A DNA stretch of 64,000 nt, taken from the NCBI RefSeq assembly GCF_945859705.1, contig NC_079134.1, positions 155,841,718 through 155,905,717 of the forward strand, in the 5' to 3' direction. Positions within the stretch are counted from its first letter, which is position 1; each line of letters opens with the position of its first letter. Origin of the DNA: Episyrphus balteatus. Taxonomy: Eukaryota; Arthropoda; Insecta; Diptera; Syrphidae. Below the pieces are notes generated by a model. It was given only the letters and a program-made list of their open reading frames with translations. It was not told where the DNA came from and made no database searches. Below, piece by piece: positions 1-12,700 of the stretch. The translations under genes were made by a program, and so were the position numbers.

Positions 1-1429
1 AATAAGATAAAGCTCGAAAATTGTTTACTTTGTCAAAAAAAAAATGATTTTTTGCTTTTCACTGATCTTTTTTTTACTATTATCACCTATTTAACAAAGA
101 TAAAAAATCCCATTATGTTATCAGGAAATTATTTGAAGTGCATCTTTCTTATCTAACATCAAAGGATTCGAAATACTTCAAACATAAAAGTGTTTACTCG
201 AGAACGCTGTTAACATCTCCATTTTTGCAATATTTATTCAGTGTAGAATATAGTAAGACAATAATTACTAGTCATTGTCTGATTTTTTTTTTTAATTTTA
301 ATTAATAGAAAATTATTATTATCAATACCAAACTATGGCAGTAATTTAAAAATATAGTAAAATAAAAATAAATTTAAAAAAATAAACCTTGGAGAAAGGA
401 AAATTCACAGGTTGTCATTTTGTAGGTTTTAGAAATCCATTATGACTTTCATAAAATTTCAAATTTTTATATTAAAAAAAAAAATATAATTTGCTCATAA
501 TATCATCAATTTTGACTGTCTTTTAAAAATTATACTCTTTTACCGAAGCAATTTCTATTAAGAGGCTCTTTGGAATTTTTATTTTATATCAAATAGGTAT
601 AGCATTTTTGTCACATTGGGCGCCATTTTTAAAATAGTTTTTTTTTTTTTTACTTATAAAATACCTAACATTTTTTAAGCAGTAATAGTAACTGTATAAA
701 ATTCCTGCTTTGAAAAGAAGAAAACAAATAATTTGGCAATAATTCTTATATGTATGAGATACCTAAGAAACCGAAACCTCCTGGGAAATTTGTGTTTTAA
801 ATAAATAATATTTTTTCTTACAAATTACCCTAAAACCATTAAAATACTAGGAATTTTATATAATTCTTAGATTTCTTGTTAATTTTATTATATTGAGTAA
901 TAAACGACAAATCTGAACAAAAAAGCCGGCGCCTGAAAGCTGAGCAAATAAGCAAGAAATACCATTTCAACTTTTTTGGGTCACTCCACATGTTTAAGTG
1001 CAATGTATTAAAACATTTTTAAATAATCGATTTTTTTAAGAGGAATTTTTGAAAAAAAAAACTGTATTACTCAAAGGAATAATCAAAATCTTTCGAATCC
1101 TCATAAATTTCTTCAACATCGATGGATAAATTATAAAGATATGACACTTTTTGTAACGAACAATATTTTCGACTTTTTCGGTTACTTTTTAAGTTTTTGT
1201 CTATAACTTGAAAAGCAAGCCGAATTTGAAAATTTGTATTAAGTAATTTTTTGTAGATAATTAAATTTCCTATCGATATGTATCTTTAAAAAAAATTAGA
1301 ATTAAAATATTGTAAAAAAAACTTAAGAAAAACTATTCAAAAAAGAGAAAAAAAACGAAATTTTTTTTATGTTTTTACTAAACGGTCTATTTTTATCCTT
1401 TGAGCATTTATAAATATTGTATATGTCAC

Positions 1430-1485
1430 AAAATGGTCACAAAAATTGAATTTTTATGATAAAATTCAATTTTTGTGACCATTTT
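1430..1485. repeat. perfect 25-bp hairpin with 6-nt loop
   Basis: Left arm 1,430-1,454 and right arm 1,461-1,485 are exact reverse complements, with spacer TATGAT. The arms contain the motif TGGTCACAAAAATTG. This is probably a tiny palindromic MITE remnant. No gene is within 2 kb, so a terminator or RNA role is not supported. Confidence 0.85.
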
Positions 1486-1784
1486 GTTGAAAGATTTGTT
1501 GTTGTTTATCAGTATTCCATAGCATAGCTTTGTACTTCAAGAGCAAGTACCTATGTGTGACTTATCAATGTTCTTACTTATACTTAAGCAAACTTAATCT
1601 TAAACAGTCATCATTAATGCCCCCATCTGATCAAAATTACGACTAAACAAAAATGTTTTTGGCATTTTCTTTTCTGCTGTTTTAACACGCTTCACTTAAA
1701 ACTTCTGTAAATCATCAAAATATAGAAAGAGAATTTAAAAATAAACAAAAAAAAAATAATATTTATATTTTCTTGTTAATGTTC

Positions 1785-1880
1785 ACCGTGAGTCGATCTA
1801 TGGGGTGGCGATGTGGCACCGAATACACAAAGACGACGAAGTGACGCGACGTGACGTTTTATCCGCTTCCAGCTGTAGAA
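1785..1880. promoter_or_regulatory. CpG-richer patch with CRE-like motifs
   Basis: This patch is clearly less AT-rich than its surroundings. It holds TGACGC at about 1,842 and TGACGT at 1,852, the latter a CRE half-site type motif. It lies 1.7 kb upstream of the GT92 start codon. Its role as a regulatory site is only an inference from composition and position. Confidence 0.2.
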
Positions 1881-2164
1881 TACCAAAAACACAACAAAAA
1901 TAAAAACCATCCTCATATGTATGTATACGAGCTGTTCCTTCCGTCCGTCTAATTTTTTTGAGTAAAAACAAATAAGCATTCGACTTGGTATAGCTTGTCT
2001 TCTCAGATAAGATGCGGCTCCATAGAAAACATCTTGCTGCTGCTATTCACTTTGCAATATATACTACCAACAACAAAAAAGTTTATTTAAAAATAGCATT
2101 TTTGTAATTTATAACAAAATTAAAAAAAAAAAAATAGAAACAAAAATTTTTATATCAAAATTCC

Positions 2165-2700
2165 TATCAGAATATCCAAGAGTTGATTTCGATTCGATTT
2201 CGAGAGCCAAGCATGAGTGTGTCGTCGGTCGTGCGAGTTGCGTGTAAAATCTATAGAAGTGTCTTTTTAGTTAGCGTTAAGTTTTGTCGTACTCGGGGGT
2301 CAAAAGGATAATAATTATTCATTTGCATTTCTTATTGATACTCTACACAAAAGAACAAAATTAATTTATCGTTGTCGTTCGAGTCCGAGTATAAGTCGTG
2401 CGGATAATAATTTACTTTCCCCTGCCATCCAAGTGTATATAGTTGACGTTTTTGTTCGTTATCGGTTAACACCAACACTCACCGTCAGCCACCCACCCAC
2501 CTCTCTCAAGGGAATTGAAACTTGTGTCCGATACCAAGGACGAAAAGAGGACAATAATAATTGTATACAGCTCCTTGGGTTCATTTATCCTCACCAAAAC
2601 GTCAATATTGTTACTTTATACACTCTGTGTCACTTGATTGAAGACTTTAACTAGTTTCGCAAAACTTTTACATTTCGCATTTATCAAAAGCAACACTTGG
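2165..2700 (+). promoter_or_regulatory. possible distal promoter or leader of the GT92 gene
   Basis: At 2,190-2,300 and 2,370-2,405 the sequence is rich in CpG and GTCG/TCGT motifs, unlike the A/T runs around it. Such composition is common in fly core promoters and 5' UTRs. A 73-codon frame from 2,433 has no recognisable domain. Whether transcription of the downstream gene starts here or nearer the ATG cannot be decided from sequence. Confidence 0.25.
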
Positions 2701-3379
2701 CAATTTTATTTTCTGTGAAATTGTCATTTTGCAATGTTCTACGCATGACTTCTTATGTTATTTTTATTTATTGTTATACAAACCTTTGTTTTATTTATTA
2801 AAAATAATTTTGCAAGTGGCAATTATGCGTTTCGCAAGCTTTGCAAAATTAAACTGATTTTTTACTTCGTTATTGAGAATTCAGGAATGTTTCGATTTTT
2901 CCCAAGAAGAGTCAAGTAATAAATAAGTGCTAAAAATCACAATGCGAACAAGTTACAATCACTTAATAAAAGTTGCGAAGTTGCGAAAAAATAAAATTTC
3001 AAAAACAGCCTTTGCGAAAATAAAAAAAAAATTAATTTAGAACAAATGCGACTTCAATCGAGTGACTTGGAGTGTATATTCTTTGGTATAATGTCCAGCC
3101 AGTCACCACAAAATACTCTGGACAAAGACTAAGAAAGTTATATTCATTATTCTTCCAGGAGCTGCCGCTACCTTCCTTTGAGTCCCCATATCAAGTGTAT
3201 GTGTGTTTGTGTATCTATATAATATGTAAACGAGCCTGTAGCTGTCCGTCGATAAATCAGGCCAATCGATATACACATATCAACCTACATGTGATGTGTT
3301 TGTGAGTTCTATTTTTTTTTTATTTTGCTCCTCCTCCCCCAATGACTACAACCCCAAAGGTTATATTTTTTTTCTGTTG

Positions 3380-3603
3380 AAACAAAAAAACTCATCGCGC
3401 AAAAGGCGCGGTTCGGTTTTTAATAAAAACACGAGTGCATTTCTAAGATATTCGTCGCGCTAGTCGCGTGCTAGTTCCCACAAAAGAGTGACCACAATAA
3501 TAATAATTTTTTGTTTTTTTTTTGGGTTTGGTGGTTGATTGATTCGGGATATAGTAAAAGATTCGCGCGCGTTCATTGATTCCAATTCAAATTCATAATA
3601 ATC
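3380..3603 (+). promoter_or_regulatory. probable proximal promoter / 5' UTR of GT92 gene
   Basis: Directly before the ATG at 3,604 is a CpG-rich run (TCGCGCTAGTCGCGTGCTAG near 3,453-3,472; ATTCGCGCGCG near 3,560) in otherwise AT-rich DNA. The base three before the ATG is A, a favourable start context. No stop-free upstream extension with coding character is seen, so this is read as leader plus core promoter. The exact start site is unknown. Confidence 0.4.
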
Positions 3604-3708
3604 ATGATAAGCTACGAAAATCGTTATACATTTATATATTTTTTATTATCTGGAATTGTTGCTGGTGTTATTATTGTATTAGTTTACATATCAATTCAGG
3701 ATACAAGT
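3604..3708 (+). CDS. GT92 gene exon 1 (start codon, signal anchor)
   Basis: Encodes residues 1-35, beginning MISYENRY and continuing with about 20 hydrophobic residues rich in I, V, L and G. It ends in phase 0 at a strong donor GTGAGT. The hydrophobic run without a cleavage-like site fits a type II anchor, usual for Golgi glycosyltransferases. Confidence 0.8.
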
Positions 3709-6700
3709 GTGAGTAACGAAGTTTTTATAAATCATCATTTTGTCCTTAATTCTAATATGTAAACATAAATTGAAAAATGTTTACTGGAACACACCCGAAA
3801 ATTTAAAAACAAAAATATCTTTTATTAATGTTCTTGAAAGGCAATTTCTCAAAGTGTGGGAATATTTTGTTGAATGTTTTGGTTTTATTATTTTTTTGTG
3901 ATGTTGTGTGTTCTTGTATTTTCACAAAGTAATTTTCTTAAAATGCATATAAACAAAAATGAGAGATATTTAAATAAACAAATTATTAATTATAAGATTT
4001 ATTTATAAGAAGAAAAACTTTCTAAACATGACACTATAATGAAATTTAAATCTAGTTTTTTTTTATATATCTATATGAGTATCATTTTCGTGGTACATGT
4101 TCCAATTTTCTCGAAAATCGATCAAATGATTTTGATAAAAATATTCAAGTACTAATTTTTAATGGTAATACAAATAGAATTGTCTTTCGAATGTTTGAGT
4201 AGTTTTAATTTTAACAAATTTCCTTCAATATTAATAAAATACAAAATTTTCCAAAAAAATATTTTTGGATTTAAAAATTGTTTTAAAAATTGTTTTCAAG
4301 TTAACAATTAGGCATGACATAACGTTGTTAGTAATGCTGTAAATAAGATACATTATTTTAAACAAAAAATTCTTTTCAAGTACTGTTTTTTTTTTATTTC
4401 TGAATTACTCGTAGACGACCAAGACTTTTTCATCGATTTTGTTTACAAAAAAACGATCAAGTAACCGTACCTAATGTCAAAATCTTACAAGATTTTCAAA
4501 AAAGGTATTTTTGAATATTTTAGAAATATTTCAATTTTACTTTCTGAAAAATCAATTTTTTAAAATGAGTTTATGAATTTTGTCCAATTTTTCTATACAA
4601 AATTTATATATTTTAAGCGGTTCTAACGATTCTAAAAATTCTAAAAATTCCTTTTTATTCAACAAAATAAATTGCATACTTTGTTTTGTGGTTAAAAAAA
4701 ATTAAAACGTTGTTTAAAATTATTAAGTAATAATAATAACAAATTTTGTATTTTTTATAATATTTATGAATTTCATTTAAAAAAATCTAACTATACATAT
4801 TTTCTTAATAATTACGGCATCAAAGCCGTAAAAATGGGCCGGTATTTGAAAAAAGTACCTACTGCTGTACAGTACTCTATGTTTTATGGCTAAACGAGCC
4901 GTTCTTGGCTTAAAAGATTTTTTTTTTATAATATTGGTTATCTATCGCTTTTTTTCTTACCCGCTTAGGCTAGGCGCACACATGCGATTTTAGTCGCGCG
5001 ATTATTCAGTCGCAAAAATGGATCACAAGGATTTCAATGACTGTGAACACACTTGCTTCTCGCGATTAAAAATTTGAAAATTGTGTCTAGAGTCATTGAA
5101 ATTCTTGTCATCTAATTTGCGACTGAATAATCGCGCGATCAAAATCGCATGTGTGCGCCTAGCCTTAAGGCGGTACATTTTTTCGAAAATTGCTGCAATT
5201 GTTGTTGACATTTGACTCAAAGTTGTACGATTATTCCGTTGCAAAAATAGATCAAACGGATTTTAATGCCTGTAAACACACATGATTCTAGAAAATAGCC
5301 GCGATTTATAATTTGAAAATTGTCCTTTTTTATTGGCGACGCGATTGTTGCAAATTAAAATGGAACAAATGCGATTGCGACTAAACGGAAAACGATTAAA
5401 AAGTAGAAGTCGCAAACCGAGCAAATTATGCAAACACATGCGATTTTCATCCACTCGATTTTTAAGACGCAAGAAATGAAACACATTATTTTGAATGCGA
5501 GCGCATAGGCACGCGATTTTTAAATCGGATTATTTAAAAAAATGGATCTGGTTCTATTTTTTGCGATTTTTTTTTTGTCGCATATAAAGATATATCATAC
5601 AGAATGTAATGCATCTGCGCGCACGTGCAAAAACAATTTGGATTCAACTATTTTTAAAGTGGTTCGTAGCTAAACATCAAATAAGAAAAAAAATATTGCC
5701 ATACACCGGGGATCGATCATACAACTTCTGGGTCACAAGACGAATGTTTTACCAACGTGCTATTTCACTGTTAGAAATTGGGGTGATAAAATGCAACAAA
5801 AGCTAAAGTTTTATGTTATTTTTTTTACATTAAATCAACGTTGACCATATTAAATTTTACATTGCGTTTTTTTTTTTCTCAGTGTAGTTAGAAGAGGCAA
5901 ACTGCGGTCATTATATTTTGCGGGTGGAGAGCCGGCAGTAACATTTTTTAACTAAAAAGTACATTGCCTGACCCGCTGATCAATTTTTCTACATTGCCCA
6001 CCAAACTGAATTTTTTTCTTGCAAGTAAATGATCGCAAGTGTGTGCATGCACGGTAATTTTTTGTTGCGACAATGACTGAAAATCGCATGTGTGCGCCTA
6101 GCTTCAGGAATTTTAATCTAGGTTTTTTTTTAATACTTGTGTAGAAATAAAAAAAAATGGTTATGCTGTTTAAATAATCTTAACCACTTTCTTTTGAAGA
6201 TGTTGGATTACCGTTTCAATATACTCATGATTAATTTCATACATTCAAAGAAAAACACAACTAATATTTTTAAAATTTTTTCCAGTGCACTCAGTAATCA
6301 ATATTGCAAACAATGAATTTCAAATTAAAGGCTTGGTTCATCAGTCATCATACATTGTAGTATGTAGGAATATAATATCCTTACCTATCCTTTTTCTAAA
6401 GTGTCATATTGATTGACCATCATACACATGGTATAGTGTTTCCCCAAAGGAGCAAACGCAAACACCTACTCGTATTTTTTTTTTTGTTTCTATTTTTTAT
6501 TAAATTATTAAGTTTATCGCTACAAATCGGTAATTAGTGCGCCTATCTTAGTAATTTATTTTTATAACAACTACTATTAAGTCCAAACTGACAACGAGAA
6601 TTTACAATGTTGCTATAGATTTTGATTTTTTAATATATAGCAAGAGACTAATAGCAAGAGTTATTATTAGTATGATAGTAGTAGATTCTTATCTTGTTGA

Positions 6701-9700
6701 CACTCAAAAAATGATTGATGACTATGATTTTTGGGTAGACAATTTAGTTTAATTAAAGTACCTACCTAACTATGATTTCTGTTATAAATTTCTCATGTGC
6801 ATATTTTTACATATCAAGTTATGCATTCGTACAAAAAAAAAAAGTTGAGATAACATTTTTCCATGACATTACGATGGTAGACAATGCCAAAAAAGTGGGT
6901 CCCGGAAGTCCGTCTGTCTGTCTGTCTGTCAGTCTGTCTGTCTGTGTGTCTGTATAAGGAGCTACAGCCTAAACCGATTAACCGATTAGTGTCAAATTTG
7001 GTATGTAGGGTTATTTGGTGACTATATAAGGGGTTTTTGGAATTCATTTTTCTGGACCAAAAATAACGGTACTTGTCATATACCGATTTAAGTAAAATTG
7101 AAATATCTCAAAACGGCTCTAACGATTTTGTTTAAAAAATTCAAATATAAGTTTTAAGCTAAGGTCTATCTTTCAATGAAAAAAATTTTTTTTTGAAAAT
7201 CATTATTAACGGTACCTGCCATAGAACGGTTTTTTTCAAATCCGATTATCTCCGAAACTGCTTATTCGATTTCAACGAAACTTTTTGTGATGAAGCACTT
7301 ATATAATTTAAATATAAAGCAAACATAAAATTTCCAAAAAAGTAATTTTTGGATTTTTAAAAAAATTAAAAAATTTTTTTTTTTGAAAAATCAATTTTTC
7401 GAAAACGGGACATTGAATTTTTTTGAAATTTTGTTTTTAGATGTTGATTAGTGATTTCTACAAAATGGCATACCAATTTTATTTTAAAAGTTTTTTTCCA
7501 AAAAATTATTTATAAAAAATTAGTTTACGATTTTGAATTTTTTTTTTCTAAAAATCATGTTAATATATCAATCAAAACTGCATTTTGGAGGGCAATTTAA
7601 TTTTAGATTTTATTTTATTTTTGTAAAAAACGAATTTTATTTTTTTTTCCAAATTTCCATATAAAAAGTCTTAAAAATTTAAGCAACTTTAACTCTAAGA
7701 GCAAGTTCGTACGACCCAGTCGTGCATTTTATTAGTTCAGGAAATAAATCAACCCTTCTTGCATGTTTTAATATCAAGACCTTACAATTGTTTATACTAG
7801 ACCTTCCAAAGCTATCAGAATTGTGGGAAATGAAAAATGTGTAATCCTTAAATAGTTGAATAGTACCTAATATAAATATGACAATGTCTAGCCTTACAAT
7901 TTGTAACCGGAAATCATTCAAGTTCATTCATTTCTTTCTTTTTTTTTTTAAACAAACTGCCTTTGACTTTGTAAGAAGAAAATGATAATCTTATTATTGG
8001 TTCTTTTGTTTCTATATCAAAATCAATAAAATTATTTATTTCTTTGTTTCTTTGACAAAATCATAAAAAAATTTTCAAGTTCATAGATTATTTTAAAATT
8101 TTTTTTTTATATTTCCAGAATGAACATCTTGCAGCAGAGGTTAGCAAAATTCAACAGACATTGACATTTCTCAAGCCCAAGAGAGAATGGAATTACAGCA
8201 ACACATGGCAATTCATTGGGGATCCGTATTATCGACAGCAAATTTATTCAGCGTATTTTGATCCAAGAACGGAATTGTATAGTAAGACAATGATTTTGTA
8301 ATCTCATGGTTGGATTTATGTTTTGTTTTTTTCTTATAGATCCTAGTCACTTTGATGCAAATCACATCTCTTATGGATCAATTAGAGTATTTGCTGTGCT
8401 GCCTTTGCGATTGCAAACAGATATCATTTGTTATATAAAGTAAGCATAAGTAAGAATGGAAATGGTAACGGAGTTACGAATAACAGAGTTACGCGCGACA
8501 GAGTTACGGCCGTCAAAGTTAGGCGAAACCGAAGTTACGAAAAACTAGATTTACGAATTCTAAAGTTATGTTAAGCTATGACATGTGATTTTTGGGTTGG
8601 CAACAATTGCGAGAAACGATATGGAATTATGGAAACATAAATAAGAGAATATCGATACGTAGGTGCAATATTAGTTGGACAAATAAGAAGTTAATTTCAA
8701 TTATGTCCCCCAAACTTACATAAGTATACTTATGTTTTTTTTTTCTATTTCAACGTTTTTGCGATCTTCTCCTAAAAACAAAACCATATTTGTATATCTA
8801 TACCTATCCAATAAAAATTTTACAAGATTAAATAACACCCATTTTCGCTTTACTCATTTAGTTTGACCAATGAGAAAAATGTTAATCTCTTGTTTGTATT
8901 TCCATAATTCCATATCGTTCCTCGCAATTGTTGCCAACCCAAAAATCACATGTCATAGCTTAACATAACTTTAGAATTCGTAAATCTAGTTTTTCGTAAC
9001 TTCGGTTTCGCCTAAATTTGACGCTCGTAACTCTGTCGCCCGTAACTCTGGTATTAGTAACTTCGTCGGTTTCCCGTAAGAATGTACATTTTTACCCTTC
9101 TTTCGAACTAAATTGTTAACTAACTATATGTATATATGGCGTCTAAAAAGTGCACTTAAGTAGATGGGCATGGAAGTAGAATAATTTAAGTGTTCCTGTG
9201 CTGTAACACTCATAGCTCTACGTTCTGCCTTTCATGTGCTCTCATATTATTCAATTGTTGAAAAGTGAAAGTCATCGAAAATTATTATCAATTAACACTG
9301 CTTCACACGATAATCATTAACTTTTTATCTTAAGTACCAAATCGAATAATCGAATGCCAATAACTATAACAAAAGTTCACTTACAGATAAGATTCCTATA
9401 GACTTAAGATATTTATCGATCGGAAGATGACAACATTTCAACAAAAATTTCAATAGGGTACCACTAATATTACTCTAGTATTACACACTTTTTCAAATAC
9501 ACCCATATTTTCTTTACTTCTAAAAAAACCCCCTTTCACATAAAAAAAATTTATAGACTTACATTATTCGTAATACCCATTGGAAAGAGAACATAATTTA
9601 ATGAATTTCGTAAGGGTACCATTTATACCTACCATTGATTTTATCGGACTTATCGCGGATTTTTCCCTATTTCCCAAAAAAACACCCTTTAACCTTAAAT

Positions 9701-12700
9701 ATTTTTATAGACTTTTTGGGTTCTTGGTTTATGTTATAAATGAAACATTTTTACCAAATTTCATTGGTGTAACAATTTTTTCCTAGTTTTTGTGGTACTA
9801 ATTCCGAATTTCATCATTTCTTTAAAAAAAAACACCCTTTCACTCAAGATAATTTTGTACACATTTTAAATTCTTAATTCTTATACCAACCAAAACATTT
9901 ACATCAAGTTTTAAAAATTAATAAAATTTAAGTCAGCTGTTATGATACCTTCCTCACACACAACTTAACTCATCAAAAAAAACACCCTTTCACCAAAAAT
10001 AATTTTAAAAACTTTATGAATCCTTTGTCCCTGCTTTATCTAAAACCTTCATCCCGAATTTTATAAGTGTAGCATGTTTTTCACATGGGTTTCGGTTATA
10101 TTTTACATGTTGAAGTAAAAAAACAAGCACCCTTGTTTTCAATCGGCTATAACTTCTCTTAGAGCAATCGTATTGAAATTATTTTTATGTCATTAGAATC
10201 AGCATCAAAAAATACCTTGAAAACATGTGTCGTATGATGATATTCGACAAACAATTTTTTTCAGTATATTTTTGACCTTCACCCCTTCCCTCTTGTCCGC
10301 GAAAAAACACCCTTCCACCCAACTTTTTTTTATAGACTTTTTTTGTACTTGGTTCTTATCCCAAAAGCAAACTTTTTGCCAAGTTTCATGAGTGTAACAA
10401 TTTTTTTTTTTATTTCTTGATTTTATGTACTATTTTACCTGTACTATAAACCAAATAACGAAAAATATAAATCAAAAAATTCATTTTCTAAAAAGAAGAA
10501 GAAAAAACAAAAAAACCATAAAATATTTCAAAAAGTCCCTCCATTTAAATCTTAATCAAAATCAATCGATGTCGATTTATTTTTAAATAATTTATTTAAT
10601 ATATATTTCCCCAAAATCAAAGGTGACCCGAAGGAGTCTCATAACTGTTTTTCTGTTTTTTTTTTCAATAACTAATACTATTTTTTTAGAAATCTGTTTT
10701 TAATTTACTAAACTTTAAGCATAGTGCTATCAAAATATTGATATAGGTTCAGAAATCGCTTACATACCGATGGTCAAAAATTAGACCAGAAATACAGAAA
10801 ACACGAAAACACGTGGTACTCCGCGAAAAGTTAATGAAAGACTGCGAAATTTCACCACAAAATTTCTTTAAATCAAACTAAGCTTCTTTCTTCATCCAAA
10901 CTATTCTTTATTAAGGGCACGATCATACCGAAAAACGCAAAGTCAAATGTGCCCCGGTGTCAAATGTCTCCCTGCTTACCCTATTGAGATTCTATCATCA
11001 AACACTAAAGAAACTATATCAAAATGGTCTAAGCTACCAAAAAATTATACTGAATTGCTTAGCTATATTTATGGGTTTCTAAAGAAAAATAGTAGTTCTT
11101 AAACTGCAACAGCTTTATTTCACATATCTAAAAAAAAAAAATTGAAAAGTGTAGAAGTTTCTTAAATTTTGATTTAAAATGTTAACTTCCGGTTTTCTAT
11201 AAAAAAAATAAATCGATTTCCGGTTTAAAATTTATAATGAAAAAGGACTCCTAATTTTCCAGATATTTAAATAATGTTAAAAGAATTTTAATACCCCTTT
11301 ATTTAAATTTTTGCAATGAATTCATTCCCACAATTTTTCCAAAATTTTACAACTTCAAAACTCAATCATCAAGAATTAAAACTCAAAATCCTTCTAGATG
11401 TATGATTACACGTGAAATGTCTTATTTGGTTTTCAAAAATTTTTTATTGGTATTTAGATAATTCGCAATTTGGTCTTTTTGTACACTGGCGATTAGAATA
11501 TTACTGAAAAATTTAAAGAATTCATTTTTTTGTATTCTTTTTGTTACGACTGTCTTCACTGTTAAGTAGCTTGCAAATGTTTTGTATTCTTAACTTCAAA
11601 GTATCTTCAACCATAGCCGTATTTAAGGGGGGGGGGGGGGTTACAGGGTTTAACCCCCCCCCCCCCGAATTTTTTTTTAGAAAATCATATGATGAGAATT
11701 TGAACAAATACAACCCTAATACCTACTTGTGCATATGCCGAACTTGATGGATTGCTTTTATATTTTAGTGATAAATCGAAAATCTCCAATTTTGTGGCGG
11801 TTAAGTTTCAAAAAGTTTTGAACAAAATAAAATATATGAAAAAAGTATTTTTTTTTTTTAAGAAGTACCTACTGATTTGTATGAAATTTTCAATCCTCTT
11901 ATAAGTGGGATCCATAAGTCGTACAAAAAAATAGAAAATTATAAATTGATTGTCTCTTCTTTTTAAGAAAGTATACAATTTGTTTTTGCTAAAAGAGCTC
12001 ACTTTTGAAATAATACGACATAAACAGTTGTATGCTAAATAATTTTTTTGGTCAAATTCAGATTACTGACTTGTAAAAGCTTGTGGTAACACAGCAAACT
12101 AGGCTGAATATGAACAAGAAACGAGAATGCAAGAAAATTGTTCCTTCAACCTAAATATTGGAAACTTTCATTTTTAAACGATATATATTGACGTTTGGGT
12201 TGCACTTTTTCTGTAGATAATTTGATTATATAATAATAAAATGAAACAAAAATAAAAAATAAAATTTTCCAACAAAACTTTAAGAACGCTTGTAATAATA
12301 AAATCTAAAAAAAATAGTATGAAATTACCCCAAAAATGTGAAAAATTAAAATACTTAAAAAAAAAATAGAGCTCCTAGAAAGTAACCAGTGTGATTATTA
12401 GGCTAAGTGAACCCAAATGCATTAGATTCGATAAGAAAAATTTTGAAAAATGTTAACAAACAGTTAAAATAAGCATAACTTTAAAATTAGTACGAAATTA
12501 CCCCCAAAATGTGGAAAACTTAAATATTTCAAAAAATAGAGCTCCTAGAAAACAATTAATGTGATTTTTAGGTTTACTGACCCCAAATACATTGAGTTTA
12601 TTATATACTTTTTTTCTGGAAAATTCTAATAAACGCTCAAAATAAGAAAAACTTAAAAATTAGTATTAATACTTCCCCAAATATGAAAAAATTAAATATT

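Larger units (their letters stand above)
1..2150. other. AT-rich upstream DNA, no gene seen
   Basis: No exon-like open frame is seen on either strand. The stretch is dominated by A/T runs. Around 1,100-1,370 it contains degenerate oligo-A sequence resembling that near 35,390-35,570, probably old repeat. A perfect hairpin at 1,430-1,485 and a small less AT-rich patch at 1,785-1,880 are listed separately. Confidence 0.6.

Noticed and set aside
6895..6955. CTGT repeats as possible CRISPR or coding repeat
   Set aside because: It is a simple microsatellite inside a transposon family and has no spacers.
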